From assembly GCF_007995245.1 (NCBI RefSeq), contig NZ_VCBA01000014.1, positions 1 through 59,686 on the forward strand: a stretch of DNA of 59,686 nucleotides, given 5' to 3'. The translations under genes and the position numbers were made by a program. Position 1 is the stretch's first letter. Each line of letters starts with the position of its first letter. The stretch is from Tateyamaria sp. syn59 (lineage in GTDB: Bacteria > Pseudomonadota > Alphaproteobacteria > Rhodobacterales > Rhodobacteraceae). Shown one piece after another: positions 1 to 7,416 of the stretch. The notes under the pieces were generated by a model that saw only the letters and a program-made list of their open reading frames with translations, was not told the DNA's origin and searched no databases.

Positions 1-95
1 ACCCGTTCCGGCCCAAGGATCACATCCACCTGACGCACCGCATCAAACTGCGTGCGCACGCCACGGGGCAGGAATGGGACATCGTCCTGCGTCAC
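1..95 (-). CDS. pqqD: PqqD, N-terminal part (gene continues at the other end of the window)
   Basis: PqqD is the peptide chaperone that binds PqqA and presents it to the radical SAM enzyme PqqE in PQQ biosynthesis. This piece holds the GTG start (93-95, overlapping the pqqC TGA) and 31 codons with the typical opening VTQDDVPFLPRGVRTQFDAV. It leaves two bases (GT) at the window edge. These join base 59686 in frame as a valine codon and continue to the stop at 59503-59505. The joined protein is 92 residues, the usual PqqD length. The gene is therefore intact on a circular molecule and not truncated. Confidence 0.93.
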   Translation of the reverse strand, partial: MTQDDVPFLPRGVRTQFDAVRQVDVILGPER

Positions 96-838
96 CGCGC
101 CAACCCCTCGCCTGGTTGCCAGCCACCGGGCGGAATGCGCCCCGGCTCGACATAGGCCGACCACAGCGCATCGAGCTGCGCCCACAGCACCTCGGTCTTG
201 AAGGTCAACGCGCGCACGGCAGCATCCTGATCGGCCTTGGTCACGGCATGATCCATCACCCACCCGAGGCCAAAAGCAACATCCTTCGGCGCCTCGCTCA
301 ACCGGTTCTGGAAGTAGGAAAGCGTTTCGGAGTTGGCGAACTCATAGTGCTCCAGCAACCCCGCAATCCGGTTCTTGTGAATGGCGGGGGCGAAGAGCTC
401 TGTGAGCGATGAGGCCACCGCCGGCAGCAACGGCTCATCCCGCACAAAGCGCACATAGGCATCAACGGCAAAGCGCGTCGCAGGCAAAATCCCAACCTCC
501 GACGCAACATAGTCCGGGTCAAGGCCCACGCCCTCGGCCAGCTTCAGCCAGCGGGCGATACCCCCCTCACCCGGCGCAGACCCGTCGTGATCCTCGATCC
601 GCGACCGCCACGACCGACGCAGCGCCGGGTCGTTCACGCGCGACATGAAGGCCGCGTCCTTCATCGGGATCCGCGTCTGATAGTAATAGCGATTGATCAC
701 CCAAGCCCGCACCTGATCCGGAGTGCAGCCGCCAGAATGCAGCTTGTGATGAAAAGGATGCTTGTCGTGATACTGCGCCTCACCAACCGCGCGCAGCCGC
801 GCCTCGAACACCTCTTGGCTGTCCGGCATGTCCATCAC
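92..838 (-). CDS. pqqC: PqqC, pyrroloquinoline-quinone synthase
   Basis: PqqC catalyses the last step of PQQ biosynthesis, the cofactor-free ring closure and eight-electron oxidation of AHQQ by O2. The 248-residue protein has the family length and recognisable stretches such as YHDKHPFHHKLHSG near residue 23 and INRYYYQTRIPMKDAAF near residue 49, which line the substrate pocket. The start is GTG at 838 or the next codon, ATG at 835. Both overlap the pqqB stop, so translation is probably coupled. It lies third in pqqABCDE, and its stop overlaps the pqqD start. Confidence 0.95.
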   Translation of the reverse strand: MMDMPDSQEVFEARLRAVGEAQYHDKHPFHHKLHSGGCTPDQVRAWVINRYYYQTRIPMKDAAFMSRVNDPALRRSWRSRIEDHDGSAPGEGGIARWLKLAEGVGLDPDYVASEVGILPATRFAVDAYVRFVRDEPLLPAVASSLTELFAPAIHKNRIAGLLEHYEFANSETLSYFQNRLSEAPKDVAFGLGWVMDHAVTKADQDAAVRALTFKTEVLWAQLDALWSAYVEPGRIPPGGWQPGEGLAR

Positions 839-1722
839 AGCGCAATCTCCATCCCATCAAAGGCGATATCCCACCCTTGGGCCGTCACCTCCGCCCGCTC
901 GGCACTGTGCGGCTGAAGGATCGGGTTCGTATTGTTGATATGGATAAACACCTTGCGGCCTTCCACACCCGATAAACGCTCAAGACTGCCCAGCTCACCG
1001 TTCAGCGGCACATGGCCCATCCGTGCGCCCGTTTTCTCTCCGGTGCCGGTGCGCTGCATGTCATCATTGTTCCATACGGTCCCGTCAAAAAGCAGCAGAT
1101 CGACACCGCCCAAGCGGTCGAGCAACCAATCCGGAATAGCCGCACAGCCCGGCACATATGCCGCTCGCGATGTTCCGTTATCCAAGAGTAACCCCACTGT
1201 CTGCTCGCCCACCTCTTCCAGGTTGAGCGTATCGCCCTCCAGGAACAAGGCCACCTTGCCCGGCACCGCAAAGGGCGTGATCGTCAGGCCCGGCACAGGC
1301 TCGAATGGCACATCCAACGCAATCTGATGCTGCGCCACCAACGCCGGATCAAGTACGCCAAAAACCGAATTCGACCGCAGAATATCCAAACCGGCCGAGG
1401 TTGCATAAACATCAAACCCAGTCTTCTCGCGAAGCGTCAGTAGGCCCGCAATGTGATCTATATCCCCATTGGTCAGCACCACCGAAGCAATGGGCGAACC
1501 GCGCAATTCGGGCGGGTGCATCGCGGCACAAGCATCCACCTGCGCCCGGATGTCAGGCGAGGCATTCAGCACGACCCAAGCCGCCCCATCCACCGACACC
1601 GCGACCGACGACTGCGTCATGCGCGGGATCACACCGGCACGCGCATCAACGCAATTGCGGCAGCCACAATTCCATTGGGGCAGCCCCCCACCGGCGGCTG
1701 CCCCAAGAACAATCAGTCTCAT
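835..1722 (-). CDS. pqqB: PqqB, metallo-beta-lactamase-fold hydroxylase
   Basis: PqqB is a metallo-beta-lactamase-fold protein. It is thought to hydroxylate the tyrosine of the crosslinked Glu-Tyr intermediate during PQQ synthesis. The 295-residue protein opens with MRLIVLGAAAGGGLPQWNCG and has the family NCGCRNC cysteine cluster near residue 18. The motif NGDIDHIAGLLTLR near residue 85 replaces the classic HxHxDH. It follows pqqA by about 15 bp and overlaps the pqqC start. The ATG at 1722 fits the family N terminus, although the ribosome-binding site before it is weak, which suggests coupling to pqqA. Confidence 0.95.
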   Translation of the reverse strand: MRLIVLGAAAGGGLPQWNCGCRNCVDARAGVIPRMTQSSVAVSVDGAAWVVLNASPDIRAQVDACAAMHPPELRGSPIASVVLTNGDIDHIAGLLTLREKTGFDVYATSAGLDILRSNSVFGVLDPALVAQHQIALDVPFEPVPGLTITPFAVPGKVALFLEGDTLNLEEVGEQTVGLLLDNGTSRAAYVPGCAAIPDWLLDRLGGVDLLLFDGTVWNNDDMQRTGTGEKTGARMGHVPLNGELGSLERLSGVEGRKVFIHINNTNPILQPHSAERAEVTAQGWDIAFDGMEIAL

Positions 1723-1737
1723 GAACTGAAAAGTGGT

Positions 1738-1845
1738 TTAGATCACGTCACGCTCGGCGCCGCGGTCATCATCTTCACCGGGGCCATACATGTTGATCTC
1801 CATGCCGCACTTCACTTCGCGCGCCTTGGGTTTTGTCCATGCCAT
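1738..1845 (-). CDS. pqqA: PqqA, precursor peptide of PQQ
   Basis: This 35-residue gene encodes the ribosomally made peptide whose Glu and Tyr become PQQ. The protein starts MAWTKPKAREVKCG. It has E16 and Y20 in the spacing ExxxY that PqqE crosslinks, followed by GPGEDDDRGAERDVI. A strong GAGGAGG ribosome-binding site lies about 8 bases before the ATG at 1845. The acidic tail is longer than in gamma-proteobacterial PqqA (about 23 residues), as is usual in Rhodobacterales and methylotrophs. It is the first gene of pqqABCDE. Confidence 0.94.
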   Translation of the reverse strand: MAWTKPKAREVKCGMEINMYGPGEDDDRGAERDVI

Positions 1846-1929
1846 TGCAGATTCCTCCTCTTTCACTCAGCCAAGATAGCGTCGCACCCCGCCCCACCAT
1901 ATGCGACTTTAGCCCTAGGCGGTTCACAA
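1846..1929 (-). promoter_or_regulatory. pqq operon leader with degenerate operator
   Basis: This 84-bp gap lies between the NtrC-like regulator and pqqA and must hold any dedicated pqq promoter. Positions 1904-1916 (CGACTTTAGCCCT) match 10 of 13 bases of the CGACTTTGGTCGT dyad found upstream of the alcohol-oxidation genes. On the minus strand, GCTATCTTGG (around 1871-1880) could contribute a -10 element. The promoter assignment is inference. Confidence 0.4.
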
Positions 1930-3276
1930 TCACTCGAGCCAGGCCGCCATGCGCCGGTCGATGGTCTTGCGCGATACCCCCAACCGGCGCGCCGCCTCGG
2001 CCCTGTTACCATCGCACAGATCCACCATGCGCAGGATATGGCGCTGCACGACCAGCTCCAGGTTCTCGATCGCTTGCGCGCCTGTCACCGTCCCTTCACC
2101 CGCAAATTCCTCGGGGAACGCGCCAAGGATCACGGATCGCTCAATCATGTTCCGCAACTCGCGCACGTTGCCGGGCCAGTCGTAGCGCCGCAGCTTCAGC
2201 AGCGTTTCCTCGTCCAGCTCCAGCGATGGCATGGCAAGCGAGGCTGAAAACTGCGCCATGAAGTGCGCCGCCAACTCGACAATGTCGTCCATCCGGTCCT
2301 TGAGCGGCGGCATGTCGATCTTGACCACGTGGATGCGGTGATACAGGTCCGCGCGGAAGCGACCCGCAGCTACCGACGCCTCGATGTCATCATTGGTGGC
2401 AAACAGGAAGCGGACATTGAGCGGGATCTCCCGCTCCGCCCCAACGGGGCGCACCTTCTTATCCTCAAGGACACGCAAGAGCGCCGCCTGCACCGTCTCG
2501 GGCATCTGCGCGATCTCATCCAGCAGCAGCGTGCCGCCATCCGCAAGCAGCAGAAGCCCCGGCTTCAACCGATCCTCCGCTTCGACAAGCCCAAACAGCT
2601 CCTCGGCAAAGCGTTCCGGCTGGATCGTCGCGCAATTCACAGGGACAAAAGGCGCCTCCGCCCGGTCCGACAAGTCGTGCAGATGCCGCGCCGCCATCTC
2701 CTTGCCCGTCCCACTGGCGCCGGTGAACAGCACCGGCGTCGGCAAAGGCGCCAGCCGCGCCAGCATCGCCCGCACATCTTCCATAGGTTCGGAGTTGCCC
2801 AACAGCTTACCGTGCCCCTGCCCCGAAGACAGCTCACGCCGCAACAACGTATTGTCCCGTTGCAGATACTTCCGGTCCAACGTCCGTGCCACAGCGCTCA
2901 GAATCTGGTTCGCCCGAAACGGCTTCAAGACGAAATCACTGACACCTGCACGCAGCGCGGCAATTGCCGTCTCAAGATCGGCATAGGCGGTGATCAGGAT
3001 CGCATCGGCAAAGAACCCCTTGCGCTTCTGCTCCGTCAGCCAGTCCAACCCCGTGCCCCCCGGCATCAGATTGTCGAGGATCACCAGATCGTACTGCGCC
3101 TCATCCAGTGCCTTGGTCGCCTGCGCGGGCGAGCCCACGGCATCGACGCGCTTCACGCGGGTCTCAAGCGTTTTGACCAGGAAATGGCGCATCCCCGGCT
3201 CGTCATCGATGACCAGTACCTTCGCGCCAGCCAGCGACTTGCCGTAGATATCCGGGGTGGAGCGTGGCGCGTTCAT
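1930..3276 (-). CDS. NtrC-family response regulator lacking the GAFTGA loop
   Basis: This is a 448-residue regulator with three domains. The receiver spans residues 15-130, with acidic pocket D24/D25, phosphoacceptor D68 and K118. The AAA+ domain spans about 155-390, with Walker A GASGTGKE at 186-193 and Walker B LLLDEI at 250-255. The C-terminal Fis-type helix-turn-helix covers NRAEAARRLGVSRKTIDRRM. The loop that contacts sigma-54 is absent: between ELFG (226) and ADGGTL (245) there are 15 residues without GAFTGA, where activators normally have about 19. The frame is intact, so this is not a sequencing break. It probably works without sigma-54, as Rhodobacter capsulatus NtrC does. It is the last gene of the formate dehydrogenase operon. 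No kinase is adjacent; the orphan kinase at 24298 is a possible partner. Confidence 0.88.
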   Translation of the reverse strand: MNAPRSTPDIYGKSLAGAKVLVIDDEPGMRHFLVKTLETRVKRVDAVGSPAQATKALDEAQYDLVILDNLMPGGTGLDWLTEQKRKGFFADAILITAYADLETAIAALRAGVSDFVLKPFRANQILSAVARTLDRKYLQRDNTLLRRELSSGQGHGKLLGNSEPMEDVRAMLARLAPLPTPVLFTGASGTGKEMAARHLHDLSDRAEAPFVPVNCATIQPERFAEELFGLVEAEDRLKPGLLLLADGGTLLLDEIAQMPETVQAALLRVLEDKKVRPVGAEREIPLNVRFLFATNDDIEASVAAGRFRADLYHRIHVVKIDMPPLKDRMDDIVELAAHFMAQFSASLAMPSLELDEETLLKLRRYDWPGNVRELRNMIERSVILGAFPEEFAGEGTVTGAQAIENLELVVQRHILRMVDLCDGNRAEAARRLGVSRKTIDRRMAAWLE

Positions 3277-3280
3277 GCGT

Positions 3281-3406
3281 TCAATCCAACCTCACCGCAT
3301 CGCCCGAGCCCACAGCACCAGCCGTCAGCCCCAGCTCCTGCAAGCCAAAATACGCCCCCACCGAAATCACGATCATCACGGCAAAGCCCATCATCATGGC
3401 CTTCAT
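3281..3406 (-). CDS. Small single-pass membrane peptide
   Basis: A 41-residue reading frame fills the gap between the WD40-cytochrome c gene (3 bp upstream) and the regulator (5 bp downstream). It starts MKAMMMGFAVMIVISVGAYF, one hydrophobic helix (about residues 4-24), and ends in a short polar tail, GDAVRLD. The tight spacing and the ATG overlapping the preceding stop region suggest translation in the formate dehydrogenase operon. I recognise no family. A small helix beside a membrane-bound dehydrogenase could be an assembly or stabilising subunit, but that is a guess. Confidence 0.55.
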   Translation of the reverse strand: MKAMMMGFAVMIVISVGAYFGLQELGLTAGAVGSGDAVRLD

Positions 3407-3409
3407 TCT

Positions 3410-4684
3410 CTACTCCTTGTTCGTTGCCCCGCGCAGGTACGCGATCAGATCGGCGCGGTCCTGCGGTGCGGCAATCACCTGCATCGGCATTTTCGAGCCG
3501 GGGATATAGTGGTCCGGCCCCTCATCAAACAGCGCGTCGATGGTGGTGTCGTCCCACACTATGTCCGACCCGTCGAGCGTTGGCGAGTAGCGATAGCCCG
3601 GCACCACCCCCGCCTTGCGCCCAAACACCCCATGCAACGTTGGCCCCGCCTTGCGCGACGGCCCATCCTCAAGACTGTGGCAGATCGAGCATTTGCGCAT
3701 GAACTGCCGCTCTCCGTTGCTCATCGTCTCTGCATCGCGCAGGAAACTGCGCGTCTCGCCGCCTGCCGGATCATATGTGTCGAGCAGCGCCACCGGCCAG
3801 GCATAGATCACATCGTCGATCCCCCCGGCATGGATCACGGTCCCATCGGTGGAGAACGCCAGCGCCCAGACCGGCCCCTGTCGCATCGCGCGAAAGTCAC
3901 GGGTGATGCGCCAATCGTTGGTGTCCACCATCATGATGTGGCCCTCACCATCGCCAATGGCAAGCTGCCCGGTTTGCACGTGGTGGTCCATCGACAGGAT
4001 CGGACGACGGTCGAGGGTGAAATCATAGAGCGCATCACCCGTCTCCGCATCAATCACCCGCGTCCCGCCATCGACAGCGCCATAGGCCAGCCAGTCATCG
4101 CCCACGATCAACCGATTGACGCCAAACCCATGCCGCACCAAGGGGCGCGGCGTGTCGCGGGTGGCCATATCATAGCGCAGCACATCACCCTTGGACGTCG
4201 CCGCATATAGAAACGCACCATCCGCAGAGTAGGCCACCGCGTTCACCCCGGCACCGGGATAGGGCAGCGTCTCTGCCTCCCCTGCCCCAAGCGGCCAAAG
4301 CACGATATCCCCATCCCACGACCCAGCAGCTACCACAGCCCCATCAGGGGACGGGGCCAGCGACGTCACCTTGCCCTTATGCTGGCCGATCTTGCGCGGC
4401 GCATCGCTCCAGTGCCAGACAGCGAAGTCATCGCCCCCGGTTACAAGCGCACCGTCTACATCTTCTGAAATGGCCGTCACGGCAGCATCGTGGCCTTCAA
4501 GCCACGCTGGCACCGCGTCGTCCCATACCCCGACAGAATTGTCGAAACTGGCCGACGCAAGCGTGCCATCCCCGGTCACGACCAGACCCATGACGGGTCC
4601 ACCGTGGCCTTTGTAGGTGGTGAATTCCTGCGCCCCGACCGGCAGGGCAAGGCACAGAAACAGGCTACTCAGCAGGCGTCGCAT
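3410..4684 (-). CDS. WD40 beta-propeller fused to cytochrome c
   Basis: A secreted 424-residue protein with a signal peptide (MRRLLSSLFLCLALPVGAQ), then WD40-like repeats over about residues 22-310 (for example GHGGPVMGLVVTGDGTLASA and DNSVGVWD). A C-terminal class I cytochrome c domain has its haem site CSICH at 332-336 and a distal methionine in IPGSKMPM. It likely docks on a periplasmic partner and passes electrons from the formate dehydrogenase. The ATG at 4684 is chosen because it begins the signal peptide; the frame stays open upstream but only antisense-like residues result. It overlaps the cytochrome b gene by 20 bp. Confidence 0.85.
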   Translation of the reverse strand: MRRLLSSLFLCLALPVGAQEFTTYKGHGGPVMGLVVTGDGTLASASFDNSVGVWDDAVPAWLEGHDAAVTAISEDVDGALVTGGDDFAVWHWSDAPRKIGQHKGKVTSLAPSPDGAVVAAGSWDGDIVLWPLGAGEAETLPYPGAGVNAVAYSADGAFLYAATSKGDVLRYDMATRDTPRPLVRHGFGVNRLIVGDDWLAYGAVDGGTRVIDAETGDALYDFTLDRRPILSMDHHVQTGQLAIGDGEGHIMMVDTNDWRITRDFRAMRQGPVWALAFSTDGTVIHAGGIDDVIYAWPVALLDTYDPAGGETRSFLRDAETMSNGERQFMRKCSICHSLEDGPSRKAGPTLHGVFGRKAGVVPGYRYSPTLDGSDIVWDDTTIDALFDEGPDHYIPGSKMPMQVIAAPQDRADLIAYLRGATNKE

Positions 4685-5864
4685 CTTTGGGCGCGGCCTT
4701 GTCCTGTGCCTGCAACTCCTCCAGCCACAGCGAGTGGTGCTGGCGGGCCCAGGCCTCGTCCACCTCGCCCGACCCCATCGCGTCATAGGCCCCTTCCATG
4801 CCGACCGACCCGATGTAGATGTGGGCAATGATGATCGCCATCAGGACAAAGGCGACGATGGCGTGCCAGGCTGCCGCGTACTGCATCTCTTCATGCGGGG
4901 CCATCGCCGTGGGCAGCGGGCCGTAGATCGGCAGGCTCTCGATCCCGACGCTGCGCATCAGGTCAAAAGTCTTCATGAACATGGGAAATTCGAAGGGGAA
5001 CAGCAGCGACACGCCGGACAGAGAAATAGACCCCCCCAGCAGGATCACCGACCAGAAGATGATCTTCTGCCCACCATTGAACTTCTTGGCGGGCGGGTGC
5101 TTGGACCCCACGATGCCGCCAGCTTGCGCGAACCACGTGATGTCAGTGCGGTTCGGAATGTTGTGCCAGACCCACATGACAAAGATCGCAACCAAAGCGA
5201 CCATAAAGGCCCAGGCCACATTGTTGTGGATATACTTCGACGCCATCAACAGCGTCGCGTTGAACTCTTTCGAGATGTAGGGCGCGATGAACATCCGCCC
5301 AAACAGGGTCAGCAGGCCCGTGACGCCCAGCAAGATGAACGACCCTGCCAGCAGCCAATGCGCCGCCCGTTCAAAGCTCTTGAACCGGGTCACGGTACGA
5401 CCCGTTTTCTCATAGTCCAGCTTCACCTTGCCCCGCAGGACAAAGAACACAATGAGCAGCGCAATGGTACCCAGCAGCAGATAGCCACCGTAAGTGGCAA
5501 GCGGCCCTTTGCGGAACTCCAGCCAACCCATGCCGCCGTCTTGCACCAGAACTGTCGCCACCTCGCCGCCCGACGACACGGTGATGTCAGCCGACCCGTA
5601 GCGCAACGCACGCCACAGGTCGGGGTCAGAAGAACCACCCAAAGTCCCAAGCTGGCCCGACAGATCGCGGGCCTTGCTTGCGGCATCGCCGGTCTTCGGC
5701 GCCACCTCTTCCCCGCGCTGGCGGGCGAGGATGTCGTCCAGCGTTTGCGCCCCGCCGGTGGCGGAGCGGTCGATGGTGTCTTGCGTCTCTTGAGCGGCGG
5801 CATAAGGCGCTGCAAAGGGCATCAGCCCCAGGCAAAGCACCAAAACCAGAAATGCGCGTAGCAT
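4665..5864 (-). CDS. fdhC: Formate dehydrogenase cytochrome b subunit (gamma)
   Basis: Membrane subunit that takes electrons from the beta subunit and reduces quinone. The 399-residue protein has a cleavable N-terminal signal (MLRAFLVLVLCLGLMPFAAP), a polar periplasmic stretch to about residue 125 and then FdnI/FdoI-type membrane helices. Likely haem ligands lie in FERAAHWLLAGSF, YIHNNVAWAF and AAWHAIVAFVL. It is longer than E. coli FdoI (about 210 residues) because of the N-terminal domain, as in other alphaproteobacteria. The ATG at 5864 has GGAGAG 9 bases upstream and is preferred over the ATG at 5879. Confidence 0.9.
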   Translation of the reverse strand: MLRAFLVLVLCLGLMPFAAPYAAAQETQDTIDRSATGGAQTLDDILARQRGEEVAPKTGDAASKARDLSGQLGTLGGSSDPDLWRALRYGSADITVSSGGEVATVLVQDGGMGWLEFRKGPLATYGGYLLLGTIALLIVFFVLRGKVKLDYEKTGRTVTRFKSFERAAHWLLAGSFILLGVTGLLTLFGRMFIAPYISKEFNATLLMASKYIHNNVAWAFMVALVAIFVMWVWHNIPNRTDITWFAQAGGIVGSKHPPAKKFNGGQKIIFWSVILLGGSISLSGVSLLFPFEFPMFMKTFDLMRSVGIESLPIYGPLPTAMAPHEEMQYAAAWHAIVAFVLMAIIIAHIYIGSVGMEGAYDAMGSGEVDEAWARQHHSLWLEELQAQDKAAPKDATPAE

Positions 5865-5900
5865 GTCATGTCTCTCCATATGCCGCGCAAGGACGCGGCG

Positions 5901-6569
5901 TTAACTGTCGATGCTGATCAACTCGATGGTGAAATTCAGCACTTCGTTGGGGCCAATCGCCTGACCCGCACCTTGGGGGCCATAGGCAAGCTCGGACGGA
6001 ATCCAGACCTCCCACTTGGCACCCGGTTTCATAAGTTGCAGGGCCTCCTGCCAGCCCCGGATGACGCCGTTGACGGGGAAGCTCGCAGGCTCCCCACGCT
6101 CGATCGAGCTGTCAAAGACAGTCTCGTCCAACAGACGGCCCTCATAGTGCACGGTCACAGTGTCGGTCTCGGCCGGGGTTTCGCCTGTGCCTTCCTCGAC
6201 CACCTGATATTGCAGACCGCTGTCGGTGGTGGTCACGTCCTCACGCGCACCGTTCTCTTCCAAGAATTCCGTATTCTCGGACAGTTTCGCCTCGGACGCG
6301 CGGGCATTCAGTGCCTCGAAAGCCGCGACGATTGTCTCTTGGTCCAGACGCGGATCGGCCCCCGCCTCGACATCAGCGATGCCCTGAACAAAGGCGTCGA
6401 GGTCAAACTCCAACTCGTCATTCTGGGCCAGATTTTCGCCAATCTGCAGACCCAAGCCGTAGCTGACACGGGAATCCACCGACTCCAGCGGCGGGCCGTC
6501 CTGTGCCAGCAGAGGTGCAGCAGACATAAGCAGGGCGCTGACAGTCAGCGCAGAGGTAAGACGATGCAT
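5901..6569 (-). CDS. Periplasmic FKBP-type peptidyl-prolyl isomerase
   Basis: A secreted 222-residue FkpA/Mip-like isomerase. It has a signal peptide (MHRLTSALTVSALLMSAAPLLAQ), an N-terminal dimerisation region around SYGLGLQIGENL and a coiled stretch. The C-terminal FKBP domain contains VTVHYEGRL, TVFDSSIERGEPASF, VIRGWQEAL and IPSELAYGPQGAG. It sits between the beta and cytochrome b subunits of the formate dehydrogenase and probably helps fold the periplasmic subunits. The ATG at 6569 starts the signal peptide; an in-frame upstream extension to 6695 lacks any signal-like character and was not used. Confidence 0.9.
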   Translation of the reverse strand: MHRLTSALTVSALLMSAAPLLAQDGPPLESVDSRVSYGLGLQIGENLAQNDELEFDLDAFVQGIADVEAGADPRLDQETIVAAFEALNARASEAKLSENTEFLEENGAREDVTTTDSGLQYQVVEEGTGETPAETDTVTVHYEGRLLDETVFDSSIERGEPASFPVNGVIRGWQEALQLMKPGAKWEVWIPSELAYGPQGAGQAIGPNEVLNFTIELISIDS

Positions 6570-6715
6570 GGTGAACCTTTCAAGATAAGAAAACATCATG
6601 GCGCCGTTGCTAGTCCCTGCGGGGGTCGAACCCAAATCAACAGAAGCGGAGCGCGCGAAACCTCGCTGCACACCGATGCGGAAACGGGCATTCACCCGCT
6701 TTTTTGATTGAGAGT

Positions 6716-6743
6716 GCCCGGACGACCTTGCCGTCGTCCGGGC
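6716..6743. other. Perfect 11-bp stem-loop between fdhB and the FKBP gene
   Basis: GCCCGGACGAC (6716-6726) pairs with GTCGTCCGGGC (6733-6743) around a 6-base loop. No T-run follows on either strand. It is therefore more likely an mRNA processing or stability element, or a leaky terminator, inside the 226-bp gap than a classical intrinsic terminator. Confidence 0.6.
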
Positions 6744-6795
6744 CAGAGGGGATCACCGCGGCTGGCTAAGCACACTGGCCAGTGGTCCCCGTCGC

Positions 6796-7404
6796 TTAGC
6801 CGTCCTGACGGCCGTAGGCAGAGCCCCAGCCCCAGGCGCCGGAGCCGAAGCCACGCGCCACGACACGCTCGCGGTAGATGGCGGACACAACGTCGCCGTC
6901 ACCGGCGAGCAGCGCCTTGGTCGAACACATCTCGGCGCAGATGGGCAGCTTGCCCTCAGCGATCCGGTTGCGCCCGTACTTGGCGAACTCGGCGGTCGAG
7001 TGGGTCTCTTCGGGGCCACCGGCGCAGAAGGTACATTTGTCCATCTTGCCGCGGCTGCCGAAGTTGCCGGCCTGCGGGAATTGCGGCGCGCCGAAGGGGC
7101 ACGCATAGAAGCAATAACCACACCCGATGCAGAGGTCCTTGGAGTGCAGAACCACCCCTTCCTCGTTCTGGTAAAAGCAGTCTACCGGGCAGACCGCCAT
7201 ACAAGGTGCATCGGAACAGTGCATGCAGGCCACGGAAATCGACCGTTCGCCCGGATCACCATCATTGATGGTGACCACGCGGCGGCGGTTGATGCCCCAG
7301 GGCACTTCATGCTCGTTCTTACAGGCCGTGACACAGGCGTTGCATTCAATGCAGCGCTCGGCGTCGCATAGGAACTTGGCGCGTGCCTGTCCTCCTAATG
7401 CCAT
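6796..7404 (-). CDS. fdhB: Formate dehydrogenase iron-sulfur (beta) subunit
   Basis: A 202-residue electron-transfer subunit with four [4Fe-4S] cluster motifs. They are CIECNACVTACKNE near residue 18, CMHCSDAPCMAVCP near 60, CIGCGYCFYACPFG near 92, and the split set CTFCAGG...CAEMC near 123-160. It carries electrons from the alpha subunit to the cytochrome b subunit. It lies 12 bp downstream of fdhA. There is no C-terminal membrane anchor, unlike FdnH/FdoH of E. coli, so it would be held through the other subunits and exported with alpha. Confidence 0.94.
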   Translation of the reverse strand: MALGGQARAKFLCDAERCIECNACVTACKNEHEVPWGINRRRVVTINDGDPGERSISVACMHCSDAPCMAVCPVDCFYQNEEGVVLHSKDLCIGCGYCFYACPFGAPQFPQAGNFGSRGKMDKCTFCAGGPEETHSTAEFAKYGRNRIAEGKLPICAEMCSTKALLAGDGDVVSAIYRERVVARGFGSGAWGWGSAYGRQDG

Positions 7405-7416
7405 GTCGTCTCCTCC

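Noticed and set aside
1930..3276. GAFTGA loss caused by a frameshift or sequencing error
   Set aside because: The reading frame is unbroken and the flanking ELFG and ADGGTL motifs are aligned with only a short in-frame deletion.
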